A stretch of DNA of 64,000 bases from an uncultured Pseudomonadales bacterium (lineage in GTDB: Bacteria; Pseudomonadota; Gammaproteobacteria; Pseudomonadales; Pseudohongiellaceae): contig CALSUH010000002.1 of the NCBI GenBank assembly GCA_943789485.1, positions 1 through 64,000 on the forward strand. The letters are read 5' to 3'. The translations under genes were made by a program, and so were the position numbers. How positions within the stretch are numbered: the stretch's first letter is position 1; every line of letters begins with the position of its first letter. A model generated the notes under the pieces. That model was not told where the DNA came from and made no database searches. It saw only the letters and a program-made list of their open reading frames with translations. Positions 53,464-62,799 of this stretch are shown piece by piece.

Positions 53464-54867
53464 ATGTCACAAGATAGAGGGCAGTTTAGCTCCAGGTTGG
53501 GTTTTATTCTCGCCGCTGCCGGCTCGGCAGTGGGTCTTGGCAACCTCGTGGCGTTCCCGGTTATGGCATCTAAGAACGGCGGTGCCGCCTTCCTGATCAT
53601 CTATCTCTTCTTTATTGCCTTTATCTGTTACCCGGTGATGCTGGCGGAAATTTCCATGGGGCGTAAAACTCAGCGCAATCCAGTGGGCGCATTTTCAGCC
53701 TTATCTGGCGGCGATAAGAAGTGGCGCCTGGTTGGCATGCTCGGGATATTGACCCCTTTTATGATCGCCGTGTTCTACACGGTGATAACTGTCTGGTTGG
53801 TGGTGTATCTGAAAGAGATCGCGGCGGGTGGTCTTGAGACGCTCGCGGATGAGGCGACATTCGGCACCTTGGTTGCCAAGCCTTCTCTGTTTGGCTATCT
53901 TATTCTATTGTTGGGAATCGTTTTTACGATCTTGCTAGGCGGTGTGAAGGGAGGTATCGAGCGGCTCGCTCAGGTGTTGATGCCGACGTTGGCGGTGATG
54001 TTGATCCTGCTAACACTCTTCGTTCTAACTTTGGATGGCGCGATAGAGGGCATCAAATATTATCTAGTGCCAGATTTCAGCAAGGTTAGCCTAACAGTTG
54101 TTAATGGCGCCCTCAGTCAGGCCTTCTTTTCGCTATCTCTAGGCATGGGTATCTTGATTACCTACGGATCCTATTTTGGGCGCGAGGACAATATTCCGCA
54201 GTCGACGCGCATGGTTGCCATTGCCGATACTAGCATCGCCTTCTTCGCCGGCTTGTTGATCTTGCCAGCCATTTTCGCCTTTGATCCGAATACAAATACC
54301 GACGATCTCTCCACCAGTAGCGTGGGTCTGATCTTCAGTTTCTTGCCTAAGATATTCTTGTCCATGCAGATGGCGGTGGGGTATATCGGTGCGAGTATTG
54401 TCGCGCTAATATTTTTCATGCTGGTGTTCTTTGCTGCGCTGACGTCCTTGGTTTCGATAGTTGAGATTCCTATCTCCTGCTGGATCGATGAGCTGAAGAT
54501 GAGTCGTAAAAAAGCGGTGTTGTTACAGGCAGGCTTGCTGGCGGCTTTCGCGATTCCTGCAACTATGTCCTTGGGCATGTCAGATTTCTTCACCAATTTT
54601 ACGAGCTATGGCGGGCTTACCAAGTCTTTCTTCGATCTGGTGTCTGATGTGTTCTACGAGACGATCTTGCCGCTGGTAGGTTTTACAGTTTGTATCTTCG
54701 CCTCCTATAGATGGAAGACGAGTGGTTTGTCTGAGGAGCTGTCTAAGGGCGACCCGGCATACGAAGGCTCCTTGCTGCAGAAGTACATCAACTTTTCCTT
54801 GGGCACTATAATTCCTGTTGTATTGCTGGTGGTTTTCTTAAGCACCGTTTACCAGATCTACCTGTAA
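53464..54867 (+). CDS. SNF-family sodium-dependent amino-acid-type transporter
   Basis: 467 aa from the ATG at 53464 with AAGGGG in front (the track begins one TTG and so two residues early). The first helix has FSSRLGFILAAAGSAVGLGN and FPVMASKNGGAAFLIIYL, the sodium- and substrate-binding unwound region of the NSS/SNF family. About 11-12 membrane segments follow. It imports an amino acid or similar amine with sodium. It is divergent from smpB and followed by ratA 22 bp on, an order I would not expect to be functional. Confidence 0.92.
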   Translation: MSQDRGQFSSRLGFILAAAGSAVGLGNLVAFPVMASKNGGAAFLIIYLFFIAFICYPVMLAEISMGRKTQRNPVGAFSALSGGDKKWRLVGMLGILTPFMIAVFYTVITVWLVVYLKEIAAGGLETLADEATFGTLVAKPSLFGYLILLLGIVFTILLGGVKGGIERLAQVLMPTLAVMLILLTLFVLTLDGAIEGIKYYLVPDFSKVSLTVVNGALSQAFFSLSLGMGILITYGSYFGREDNIPQSTRMVAIADTSIAFFAGLLILPAIFAFDPNTNTDDLSTSSVGLIFSFLPKIFLSMQMAVGYIGASIVALIFFMLVFFAALTSLVSIVEIPISCWIDELKMSRKKAVLLQAGLLAAFAIPATMSLGMSDFFTNFTSYGGLTKSFFDLVSDVFYETILPLVGFTVCIFASYRWKTSGLSEELSKGDPAYEGSLLQKYINFSLGTIIPVVLLVVFLSTVYQIYL

Positions 54868-54889
54868 CTCCGTTTATGATTTTTAACCC

Positions 54890-55327
54890 ATGACCTCAAT
54901 TAACCGAAGCGCCCTGGTCGAATATTCTGACCAGCAGATGTTTGATCTGGTGAACGACATCGCACACTATCCCAAGTTCATGCAGGGCTGCACATCTGCC
55001 AAGGTATTGAGTCAGTCCGACACCGAACTTGTCGGTGAGCTGCGCCTTTCCAAGGCGGGCATCAGTCAGCAATTTACGACTAAAAATACTTTGCACAGAC
55101 CCGAACGAATCGATATGGCTTTGGTTGAGGGAAACTTCACTCAATTTACATCGCAGTGGTCATTCGATGCCTTAACTACCAAGGCTTGTAAGCTATCCCT
55201 GTCCATGGAGTTCGAGTTTAAGTCTGGGTTGATGGGATTTGCAGCAGAGAAGCTGTTTAGTAATTCGGCGAACAACTTAGTTGATGCAATCGTGCAACGT
55301 GCGCATGAGGTCTATGGCAGTGAGTGA
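54890..55327 (+). CDS. ratA: RatA/CoQ10-like SRPBCC protein
   Basis: 145 aa with the START/SRPBCC fold: ALVEYSDQQMFDLVNDIAHY, PKFMQGCTSAKVL, FTTKNTLHRPERIDMALVEG and a C-terminal helix FSNSANNLVDAIVQRAHEVY. Members bind ubiquinone (Coq10) and the E. coli form was described as a ribosome-subunit association inhibitor. The ratA-rnfH pair next to smpB is conserved in gammaproteobacteria. The next gene overlaps its end. Confidence 0.9.
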   Translation: MTSINRSALVEYSDQQMFDLVNDIAHYPKFMQGCTSAKVLSQSDTELVGELRLSKAGISQQFTTKNTLHRPERIDMALVEGNFTQFTSQWSFDALTTKACKLSLSMEFEFKSGLMGFAAEKLFSNSANNLVDAIVQRAHEVYGSE

Positions 55328-55688
55328 CAGTTATTCTACAAACCATTCCAGCGGTGATGACCAACTGGAACCTTTGATTTCAGTTGAGGTTGCCTATGCT
55401 ACGCTAGAGCGTCAGCTAATTGTGTCTGTTAAAGTCCCTGCAGGTACAACGGCCCTAGAGGCAGTGAGGCTATCTAATATAGCCGCTGAGTTTTCACAGA
55501 TCGATATCGATAAAGATCCGATGGGCATTTTCTCCAAGCCGTTGGATGGGAAAGGTAGGCCGAAACCCGATGAGTATGTGATGTGCTTTGGCGACCGTGT
55601 CGAGATATACCGGCCGCTGTTGATCGACCCGAAGGCGGCACGATTGGACCGGGCCAAGACTGCTCAGCCGGCGAAGAAAAAGAAGTAG
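55314..55688 (+). CDS. rnfH: RnfH/RatB-like ubiquitin-fold protein
   Basis: The track start (55281) lies deep in ratA. The ATG at 55314, with GAGG just upstream, or the GTG at 55320, is more likely and gives 122-124 aa. The beta-grasp core is ISVEVAYATLERQLIVSVKV, FSQIDIDKDPMGIFSKP and GDRVEIYRPLLIDPKAAR, followed by a lysine-rich tail. The family is of the MoaD/ubiquitin-like fold without a known activity. Confidence 0.88.
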   Translation: MAVSDSYSTNHSSGDDQLEPLISVEVAYATLERQLIVSVKVPAGTTALEAVRLSNIAAEFSQIDIDKDPMGIFSKPLDGKGRPKPDEYVMCFGDRVEIYRPLLIDPKAARLDRAKTAQPAKKKK

Positions 55689-55761
55689 AAATAGTCTATT
55701 CTACGCGTTGGGTTTGCTAAGCACTTCCAAGCAAGTGAAAAACGCTTAGCAGTAGAAATTT

Positions 55762-55790
55762 TTAAACTAGGTTCTGTCTTACCGTATAAT
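55762..55790 (+). promoter_or_regulatory. Sigma70-type promoter for the CC-protein/ATPase pair
   Basis: TTAAAC, 17-bp spacer and a perfect TATAAT, 38 bp before the start codon of the next gene. Confidence 0.55.
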
Positions 55791-55828
55791 AGAATTCTAT
55801 CCACCATCCATTTATTTCGGCGCTGCCA

Positions 55829-56104
55829 ATGTCTGAGGAAGAACAGAAAGAAAGCCTGCTCAAACGCATCGAGAAAGGCCTGCATGAATACTACGTCACC
55901 GGTTACCGACGTTCCTTCGCCCGTGCACAGCGTGACGAAGAAGATCTATTCATGCTGTTGGTGTTCGCAGAGAGCTTAGGCATACCCAACCCGGCTGCCT
56001 TTTACACTATGGAATTACTCCCCATCGTCTATGACCGTTTTCATGACTGGCATGTTCGCATGGGCATGGAGCGCTCACCCTTGGATCACGTCTCTTGTTG
56101 TTAG
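55829..56104 (+). CDS. Small acidic protein with C-terminal CC, partner of ArsA-type ATPase
   Basis: 91 aa, ending LDHVSCC at the stop codon. It has an N-terminal helix (EEEQKESLLKRIEKGLHEYY), then SFARAQRDEEDLFMLLVFAE and LGIPNPAAFYTMELLPIVYD. It resembles the small family annotated as cory-CC-star proteins, found beside ArsA/Get3-like ATPases. The terminal vicinal cysteines could bind a metal, metalloid or membrane target. It overlaps the ATPase start by 10 bp, so the two are translationally coupled. Molecular role unknown. Confidence 0.65.
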   Translation: MSEEEQKESLLKRIEKGLHEYYVTGYRRSFARAQRDEEDLFMLLVFAESLGIPNPAAFYTMELLPIVYDRFHDWHVRMGMERSPLDHVSCC

Positions 56105-57084
56105 AACTGGCTCGCTCCAAAAAAATACTCTTCTTCGGTGGTAAGGGAGGCGTCGGCAAAACGACTATCTCTGCGGCGGCCGCCTTGGCCCGCGCGAACG
56201 AGGGTGCAAAGGTATTGCTGGTCTCTACAGACCCGGCCCATAACCTCGGCCATCTGTTTAACAGAAAGATCGGGTCGAAACCGGTTCGCCTCGCCGCTGG
56301 CCTGGATGGTCTGGAGCTGGATCCAGCCGAGACCGTTAAGCTACACATGGAAGAGATCACCAACTCCTTACATCGGCTGATGCCGATTCAGCTGCGTAGC
56401 GAAGTGGACAAGCACATGGCCTTGTCCAAAGATGCGCCGGGCATGCAAGAGGCAGCGATCCTGGAGCGTATCGCCGAAGTAGTTGAGCAGGGCACTAAGG
56501 ACTATGACCTTATTGTTTTCGATACCGCGCCATCCGGCCACACCGCACGTCTGATGGTGCTGCCGGAAATGATGTCGGCCTGGACTGAAGGCTTGATTCA
56601 GCGCCGCGAGAAGGCCGATAAATTTGCCGAGATTGTGCGCGGCATGGGCAGGGATTCCAGTGTTGAAGACAAAGTTTTTGGCAACGACGCTGAAGACGAA
56701 GACAAGTCGCGCGAGTCAGGTATTCGTAGTCTTCTCAATAGACGCAGGCTTCGTTTTACTACTTTGCGCGACAAGATTTCTGATAAGAACCAGACTTCCT
56801 TTGTGATAGTGCTGGCCGCGGAACGCCTGCCGGTGTTGGAAACTATCGAGTTACAACAGCAGTTGAAGAAGGCGAAGATAAGCGTCGATTGCTTGGTGGT
56901 AAACAAGCGCTCACCGAAGGGCGAGGGCGGTTTTCTTGAAGAGCGTCGTGCTCAAGAAGAAGCACACATGGCTACTTTGACAAAGGCTCTGCCGAAAATT
57001 TCACGGCAAAATATTTTTCTTTTGGCGCAAGATATTGTTGGTGTTGATGCCTTGCAGGCAATGGCCGAACGCATTGCACAGTAG
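56095..57084 (+). CDS. ArsA/Get3-family ATPase
   Basis: 329 aa, TTG start overlapping the previous stop. The deviant Walker A of the family is exact (FFGGKGGVGKTTISAAAALA), with switch regions STDPAHNLGHLFN and IVFDTAPSGHTARLM. The single-domain length is that of Get3-like or half-ArsA enzymes. Eukaryotic Get3 targets tail-anchored proteins and bacterial ArsA drives arsenite export. No arsenic genes are here and the usual metalloid cysteines are not visible in the chain. The CC-terminal partner may supply them. Confidence 0.88.
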   Translation: MLLELARSKKILFFGGKGGVGKTTISAAAALARANEGAKVLLVSTDPAHNLGHLFNRKIGSKPVRLAAGLDGLELDPAETVKLHMEEITNSLHRLMPIQLRSEVDKHMALSKDAPGMQEAAILERIAEVVEQGTKDYDLIVFDTAPSGHTARLMVLPEMMSAWTEGLIQRREKADKFAEIVRGMGRDSSVEDKVFGNDAEDEDKSRESGIRSLLNRRRLRFTTLRDKISDKNQTSFVIVLAAERLPVLETIELQQQLKKAKISVDCLVVNKRSPKGEGGFLEERRAQEEAHMATLTKALPKISRQNIFLLAQDIVGVDALQAMAERIAQ

Positions 57085-57242
57085 CTGAATTTCACGTAGT
57101 TGATCCAAATAAATTGCAAAACTTGCGAGCCATTTCAAAAATTCATCTCACATGGATGGCAAGTAATTGTTGACTCTAATGGTTGAATTCTCAATAATCG
57201 AGTAGTATTCATGGAAATTGCAAAGCTAGAACACTCAATATA

Positions 57243-57554
57243 ATGACTAGTTCGAACTACAGACTGAACAAGAAATTGGCGAAACGAAAGGTCCTCGTGC
57301 CCATCGTTGGCGCGCTGGCGCTCTTGTTACTGTTTTTGCAAAGCACCGAATTAACGCACACTCACAATGATGTAGTGCAGCAAATTCAATGTGAGATATG
57401 TGTAAAAATCGGCGCGAGCGACGATATTGTTGCCGTAAATTCCATCAGTATGTCATTTGGTGTGGTACGACAAAGCTACCTTGCCTCTACTCTAGAATCC
57501 GTTCCCTATCTGGCACCTGCGCCAGCTAAATCCCGCGCTCCGCCGCAAGCCTAA
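57243..57554 (+). CDS. Small exported HxH/CxxC protein
   Basis: 103 aa. One hydrophobic segment (VLVPIVGALALLLLFLQ) is followed by ELTHTHNDVVQQIQCEICVK and a C-terminal SRAPPQA. HTH plus CxIC would give a metal site outside the membrane. It resembles the DUF2946-like small proteins near metal genes. It lies 113 bp upstream of a TonB receptor with His-rich loops. A similar protein at 60025-60282 precedes the second receptor, so the pair is probably functional. A role in zinc, copper or another metal is inferred. Confidence 0.6.
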   Translation: MTSSNYRLNKKLAKRKVLVPIVGALALLLLFLQSTELTHTHNDVVQQIQCEICVKIGASDDIVAVNSISMSFGVVRQSYLASTLESVPYLAPAPAKSRAPPQA

Positions 57555-57667
57555 ACTACTACTAAAATCAATATCGCTATTCGTTGAGCCGTTTCCGCTT
57601 TTTGTGGAGTGCGCTCGAGTTAGTTAGCGAAACATTTTCAAAATTTAGTTGTTATTTAGGGGTTGTC

Positions 57668-59878
57668 ATGAAAATCAGAAACCTGAAGTTTACTCTCTTT
57701 CTTGGAACTCCAATGCTAGGAATTTCTGGGGGTGCAGTTTTTGCTGAGGAAGAAGTCCACGCTGAAGATAGGCTTGAACAAATTGTAGTTACTGCGCCAT
57801 TCGAGCAGTCAGAAGCAGAAACAGCATTGCCAATCGGCATATTGTCTGGTGAGGCCCTACAAGAAAAAATTGGGAATAGCCTCGGCGATACATTAAAAAA
57901 CGAGATTGGAGTAAACAGCGCCTCCTTTGGTACAGGAGTAGGCCAGCCGATTATTCGTGGACAAACAGGTAATCGAGTAACGATTCTACAGAATGGTGTA
58001 GGTGTTACAGATGCTTCCAATTTGAGTCCAGACCACGCCAATAGTGTAGAAGCAAATCTTGCAGAAAGACTTGAAGTGGTGCGCGGCCCTTCGACTCTTC
58101 TATATGGGAGCGGTGCAATCGGTGGAGTAGTGAATGTTATCGACAACCGAGTTCCAGAAACGCTGGTAGACAGCCCTGAGTTTGTAATTCAGCAGTCTCG
58201 TAACTCGGTTAACAATGAGGATAAGGCGGTAATTAAACTTGATGCCTCTGCAGGTAATTTTGCTTTCCATCTGGATGCATTCCGACGTGACAGTGAGAAT
58301 GTTGATATTAGCGGCTTCGCCATTGATGAATTTGCAGTGGAGGAGTTGGAAGAATTGGCCGAAGCGCTTCACGAAGAAGAAGGTCATGATGAGGAAGAGC
58401 ACGACGAGGATGAGTTTGAAAATACGAGAGGCTTCATCGGAAATTCTGACTCGGAATCTGATGGTGCCACACTCGGCTTTTCCTGGGTTGGTAGCAATGG
58501 CTTTATCGGTTTTTCTGCTAACGAATTAAACAACAATTACGGTTTGCCTCCAGGTACCCACGGACATCATGAGGAGGAAGAGCATGATGAAGAAGAGGGT
58601 CACGATGAAGGTGAAGATGAACATGAAGAAGAAGCGCATGAAGACGTAGAGTTCGTCCGAATCGGCATGGAGAGCCGACGCTATGATATTCGCGGCGGCT
58701 TCGAATTTTCGGATAGCTGGATTGATTCTGTTAGAGGTTCGTTAGGCTTCACTGACTATGAGCATGGCGAAATAGAGTTCTTCGAAGCCGGAGGATCAGA
58801 GGTCGGTACTCTATTTTCCAACGAAGGGACAGAGGGGCGATTTACATTGTCTCACGTGCCTATTGGAGACTGGACTGGAGTTTGGGGATTCCAATTTTCA
58901 GACACAGAATTTAGTGCTATCGGCGAGGAAGCGTTTATTCCGCGATCAGATATTAGCTCGCGCGCTTTGTTTGGTGTGGAGCGTTACACGCAGGGCAATC
59001 TCACGGCGGAACTAGGTTTTCGTTTCGAGGACAGCGATGTGGATCCAAACGGTAGTTGCGGTTTCGATGGTAACGCGACAAGTTTGAGTGGCAGCGTTCT
59101 GTATGACGTTAGCTCAAACTCGAATGTACTTGTCGGTATGTCACGTTCTGAGCGTGCGCCCTCTGTTGAAGAACTTTTCTCAAATACCTCATCTGTAGCT
59201 TGCACACGTTTCGCAGACGATGAGGACCTTGTCTTGCACGCTGCAACCGGTCTCTTGGAAGTTGGTAACCCTAATTTGAGTGAGGAAACTTCTAATAATA
59301 TTGAGTTTGGTTACCGCCTGCACAGCGGCGCCATTACAGGAGAGTTTAGCGCCTACTACAATAAGATTGACGACTATATCTTTCTTAATCTTTCCGGTGA
59401 GGAACACGAAGAGCAGCCAATCGCTAGCTATCTCGCTAAAGACGCTACTTTCCGTGGAATAGAAGGGGAAGTTTCGTTCAGTTTGATGGAACGTGATAGC
59501 GGCTCTTTAGCGCTTAGCTTATTCGGAGACTTAGTAGATGCCGAGTTTGATTCTGGCGGCAACGTGCCGCGTATTCCCGCCGCTAAGGTCGGGGCTGAGT
59601 TGCGCTATTTCGGTTCCAACTGGAGTATGCATTTGCATGTCACTGATGTGCAGCGGCAGGATGAAGCCGGCGACCGCGAGCTAGGTACTGATGGTTACAC
59701 GCTTGTTTCAGTTTACGCCGATTATCACTGGTCTTATAACAATGACAGTGAGTTGAAGCTTTTCGTCCGTGGAGACAATCTGTTAGATGAAGAAGTTCGA
59801 AATCACGCTTCACTTCTTAAGAACTTTTCTCCTGAGCCTGGACGCGGTGTGACTATGGGTCTAAGGTTTGAGTATTAG
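57668..59878 (+). CDS. TonB-dependent receptor with His/Asp/Glu-rich loops, probable metal uptake (ZnuD-like)
   Basis: I start at the ATG at 57668 (736 aa) with TAGGGG upstream and a signal peptide ending GGAVFAEE; the track start is 28 codons early. The plug has LGDTLKNEIGVNSASFGTG, QPIIRGQTGNRVTILQNGVG and RLEVVRGPSTLLYGSGAIGG. Two extracellular loops are full of His, Glu and Asp (HEEEGHDEEEHDEDE, and HGHHEEEEHDEEEGHDEGED). Such loops are known from zinc receptors like ZnuD and bind divalent metal. A C-terminal FEY closes the barrel. Zinc is the likely substrate, but copper, nickel or cobalt remain possible. Confidence 0.88.
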   Translation: MKIRNLKFTLFLGTPMLGISGGAVFAEEEVHAEDRLEQIVVTAPFEQSEAETALPIGILSGEALQEKIGNSLGDTLKNEIGVNSASFGTGVGQPIIRGQTGNRVTILQNGVGVTDASNLSPDHANSVEANLAERLEVVRGPSTLLYGSGAIGGVVNVIDNRVPETLVDSPEFVIQQSRNSVNNEDKAVIKLDASAGNFAFHLDAFRRDSENVDISGFAIDEFAVEELEELAEALHEEEGHDEEEHDEDEFENTRGFIGNSDSESDGATLGFSWVGSNGFIGFSANELNNNYGLPPGTHGHHEEEEHDEEEGHDEGEDEHEEEAHEDVEFVRIGMESRRYDIRGGFEFSDSWIDSVRGSLGFTDYEHGEIEFFEAGGSEVGTLFSNEGTEGRFTLSHVPIGDWTGVWGFQFSDTEFSAIGEEAFIPRSDISSRALFGVERYTQGNLTAELGFRFEDSDVDPNGSCGFDGNATSLSGSVLYDVSSNSNVLVGMSRSERAPSVEELFSNTSSVACTRFADDEDLVLHAATGLLEVGNPNLSEETSNNIEFGYRLHSGAITGEFSAYYNKIDDYIFLNLSGEEHEEQPIASYLAKDATFRGIEGEVSFSLMERDSGSLALSLFGDLVDAEFDSGGNVPRIPAAKVGAELRYFGSNWSMHLHVTDVQRQDEAGDRELGTDGYTLVSVYADYHWSYNNDSELKLFVRGDNLLDEEVRNHASLLKNFSPEPGRGVTMGLRFEY

Positions 59879-59898
59879 CCAGCTGACATTGTGAGCAT

Positions 59899-59928
59899 TG
59901 ACCCTGTTGCCTGAAGGCTTCAGGGTCA
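59899..59928 (+). terminator. Hairpin after the TonB receptor gene
   Basis: TGACCCTG and CAGGGTCA with an inner GCCTGAAGGC-like loop. No T-run follows, so it may be a weak terminator or mRNA-protecting stem. Confidence 0.4.
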
Positions 59929-60024
59929 GTGTATTCGTGTTCTATTGAGCTACGTAAAAATCATGACTACTAATTACAACAATTTTTAAGCAGGTGTTTT
60001 AGGGTAAAGAATTTCAGATATTCT

Positions 60025-60282
60025 TTGGCGCTATTCCTAACACTCGCATTAATTAGTGCGCAGACTCTTGTGCTGCAGCATGATCATGATGGCGATCTTT
60101 CTCATCATGTTGATTGTTCTATTTGTGTCAAGCAGGGCGGCGAGACAGACGCGCTAACTGTTGTTGTGGGCGTGCCTAATGTGCTTAGGCGCGCTGTATT
60201 GCTCGCGCCAGAACCAATACTGCTCCTCTCTGTAACTCCTCTTGTTATCCGTTCTCGCGGACCACCTCTCGTTATTTCCTAA
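60025..60282 (+). CDS. Small exported HxH/CxxC protein, paralogue
   Basis: 85 aa from a TTG. The hydrophobic N-terminus (LFLTLALISAQTLVLQ) is followed by HDHDGDLSHHVDCSICVKQG and ends RSRGPPLVIS. It shares the H.H, C.IC.K and C-terminal R(A/G)PP features with 57243-57554. The frame is open further upstream (VKNFRYS) without a normal start codon, so the start is unsure. It precedes a broken TonB receptor. Confidence 0.5.
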   Translation: MALFLTLALISAQTLVLQHDHDGDLSHHVDCSICVKQGGETDALTVVVGVPNVLRRAVLLAPEPILLLSVTPLVIRSRGPPLVIS

Positions 60283-60524
60283 TACCCTTATTTATCTTTG
60301 AACTGCTTGTGTCAGGCATCCTATTTGCCCGATATCTGTGCTGTCAAATATGTGTTTTCGTTTATTTCCTGACGGTGTAAACGAACCCGAATGGATTTTT
60401 TTAGCGAGAGAAATTATGAAGCGTAGTTTATCAAACGTACCTTTTTTGTGACGAAAAAGCTGTTGCCCACGAGAAATTTTTCAGGCAGTAAAAATTAAGG
60501 CAATCAAGTGAGAGGAGAGCTTTA

Positions 60525-62767
60525 GTTGCGATCGAACGATCTCAGAATATTGTATCTAGCCCTGGTAGTGCCAAGTTGAGTAATCGCCTTGCTCTTACTG
60601 TGTTCATGAGTATGCAGGCGCTAATCTACCCCATGGCCAATGCTCAGGAAGCAGCAGTTGGAGAGGAGATCGAATCAATTTTTGTATCCGGTAAGCGCCG
60701 AGCTTATCAAGGTAAATTTCAGTGAGCTTGAGAACCCAACAGCCGTCCAGTTGATTTGATGGTGAGCTCCTTCGTGATGTCGGTGCGTTGAAATCTCAAT
60801 GATGCATTGGATTTATCAGCCTCTGTTTCCCGTCAGAATAATTTTGGTGGGACTGTGGAATAGTTTTTTCCATTCGAGGGTTCTCTGGCGACATAAATCT
60901 GCCTAGTGGCTTTCTGGTAAATGGATTCAACGCAGGGCGAGGTTTCGGTGGCCCTCGGGATATTGTTGGCATTGAATCAGTCGAAATTCTCAAAGGACCC
61001 ACGCTCGGCATTGTTTGGTCGAGGGCGAGCCAGGCGGAAACAATTAATCTTACTACTAAGCGCCCACAGTTTCGAAGAGGAGGTGAATTTCGTGCGACTG
61101 CCGGTCGCTGGGATCAACTTCGCCTCGAAGGCGATGTACAAACCACTGTCGGCTCGAACGATCAAGTAGGTGTTCGCTTGGTTGGTTTTCTTTGAAGACT
61201 CCGAGAGCTTTCGCAAAACGGTAGAAACAGAGCATTTTGGGTTTTTATCCATCAGTCACCTGGGATGTTTCTTCCGATACGAGCATTACCTACGAGTTGG
61301 AAGTCACTCAACAAGAAATTCCCTTTGATCGAGGTGTTGCCTACTCTGAGGATTTTGGCTTTACTCCCCGGGAGACTTTTGTCGGTGAGCCCGGAGATGG
61401 GACCTATAGAGACGAATGTTCTTGGACATCAGCTTGAACTACAACATAATTTTTCAGAAAATTGGAGCTTGTTAGCTGGCCTAGGCTATCGAGATACTAC
61501 CTTTGAAGGCAATGCATCGGAGCCAAACTTCGGGGGGCGTCAGTCTTATTTTACCGATGGACAAACGCTGTCGCGCTTCTTCCGTTATAGAGATTTTGAA
61601 TCAGACTATCTGGTTCTGCGTGCTGAAGTCGCTGGTGAATTCGAAACGGGTTCAGTTCGCCACAGATTAATGTTTGGAGCGGATCACGATAATTTCGATA
61701 ATAGTCTCTTTATCCAACGCTTTCGCCCCGGCTTTTTTGGTGCGGGCGGAGACATTAGCCAGCTAGACCCAGCTGCATACCTATTCCTTGACGTATTTAA
61801 TCCTGTCTATGGTCAATTCCCACAACCGATACCGGGACCCAATACTGACCGTGTAGAAGAGTTAAGTGGAACGGGTGTTTACATTCAGGACCAAATTGAC
61901 ATCACGGACCGATTGCAAGTTCGTCTGGGTTTGCGCTGGGATGACTTCGAGCAAGATCTGACTAATCAGCGCGCTAATCCTGTGACTACAGTCACGACTT
62001 CGGACACACGTGTCTCCCCGCAATTTGGAGCAGTCTATTTGATCAATGAGGGATTTAGTTTATACGCCTCTTACGGTGAAGGCTTTCGTCAGCAAACCGG
62101 TTCAGACTTTAGAGGAAACCAATTTGATCCAAACCTCACAGAGTCTGCTGAATTCGGGTTTAAGTGGGATCTGCTGAACTCTCTTAATGGATTATCTGGC
62201 ACGGTTACTTTGGCGGCGTTTCAAGTTGACCAGAGCAATATCTTGGTTAACGACGACCGACCCGAAGCTGTGGCTGCCGGTTTTTTCTCCCAGTCCGCAG
62301 GAGAAGCTCAAAGCCGCGGCATTGAGTTTGATGTCAATATCGAAACTGCACGCGGCATAAGTCTCTGGTTCTCGTATGCCTATACCAATGCGGAATTCAC
62401 CACTAGCAATCCAGATGCCGATTTTGGTTCCCAAATTGATAAGGGTGACCCCCTGATAAATTCGCCGGATAACCAAGTGAATTTTCAGGCTAGCAAGGCT
62501 TTGGAATTGGGAGGCTTGCCGGTTCAATTGGGCGGAGGAGTGCTCTATACCGATGAGCGTCTTGGCTGGACAGCATTCGATTTTACTTTGCCTAGCTATA
62601 CGACAGTGCGGTTGTTTGGTCAGGTCGATCTCTCGAACGGCTTATCTCTGCGGGTTGATGTAGACAATGTATTCGATGAAGAATTCTACACTAACTCTTT
62701 TGCCGATGTCTGGGTAGAGCCTGGCGCACCGACTAGATGGCGACTTACCGCGTCGTACGATTTCTAA
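60525..62767 (+). pseudogene. TonB-dependent siderophore receptor with clustered frameshifts
   Basis: GAGGAGAG precedes a TTG at 60525. Pieces in changing frames give a signal peptide (LALTVFMSMQALIYPMANAQ), EEIESIFVSGKRRAYQG, FSELENPTAVQLI, LNDALDLSASVSRQNNFGG, SIRGFSGDINLPSGFLVNGF, DIVGIESVEILKGPT, and GRWDQLRLEGDV. About nine single-base shifts lie between 60576 and 61430. Beyond, one frame (61265-62767) is intact for 440 residues to the barrel end TASYDF. This is the FecA/FpvA-like ferric-siderophore class. Whether the gene is dead or the sequence has local errors cannot be told. Confidence 0.8.
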
Positions 62768-62799
62768 AACTATTTGTAGTGATTGGGGAAAATCAACTA

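Noticed and set aside
57140-57240. Zur or Fur box before the metal-uptake genes
   Set aside because: I saw AT-rich sequence and weak dyads but no convincing match to either consensus.
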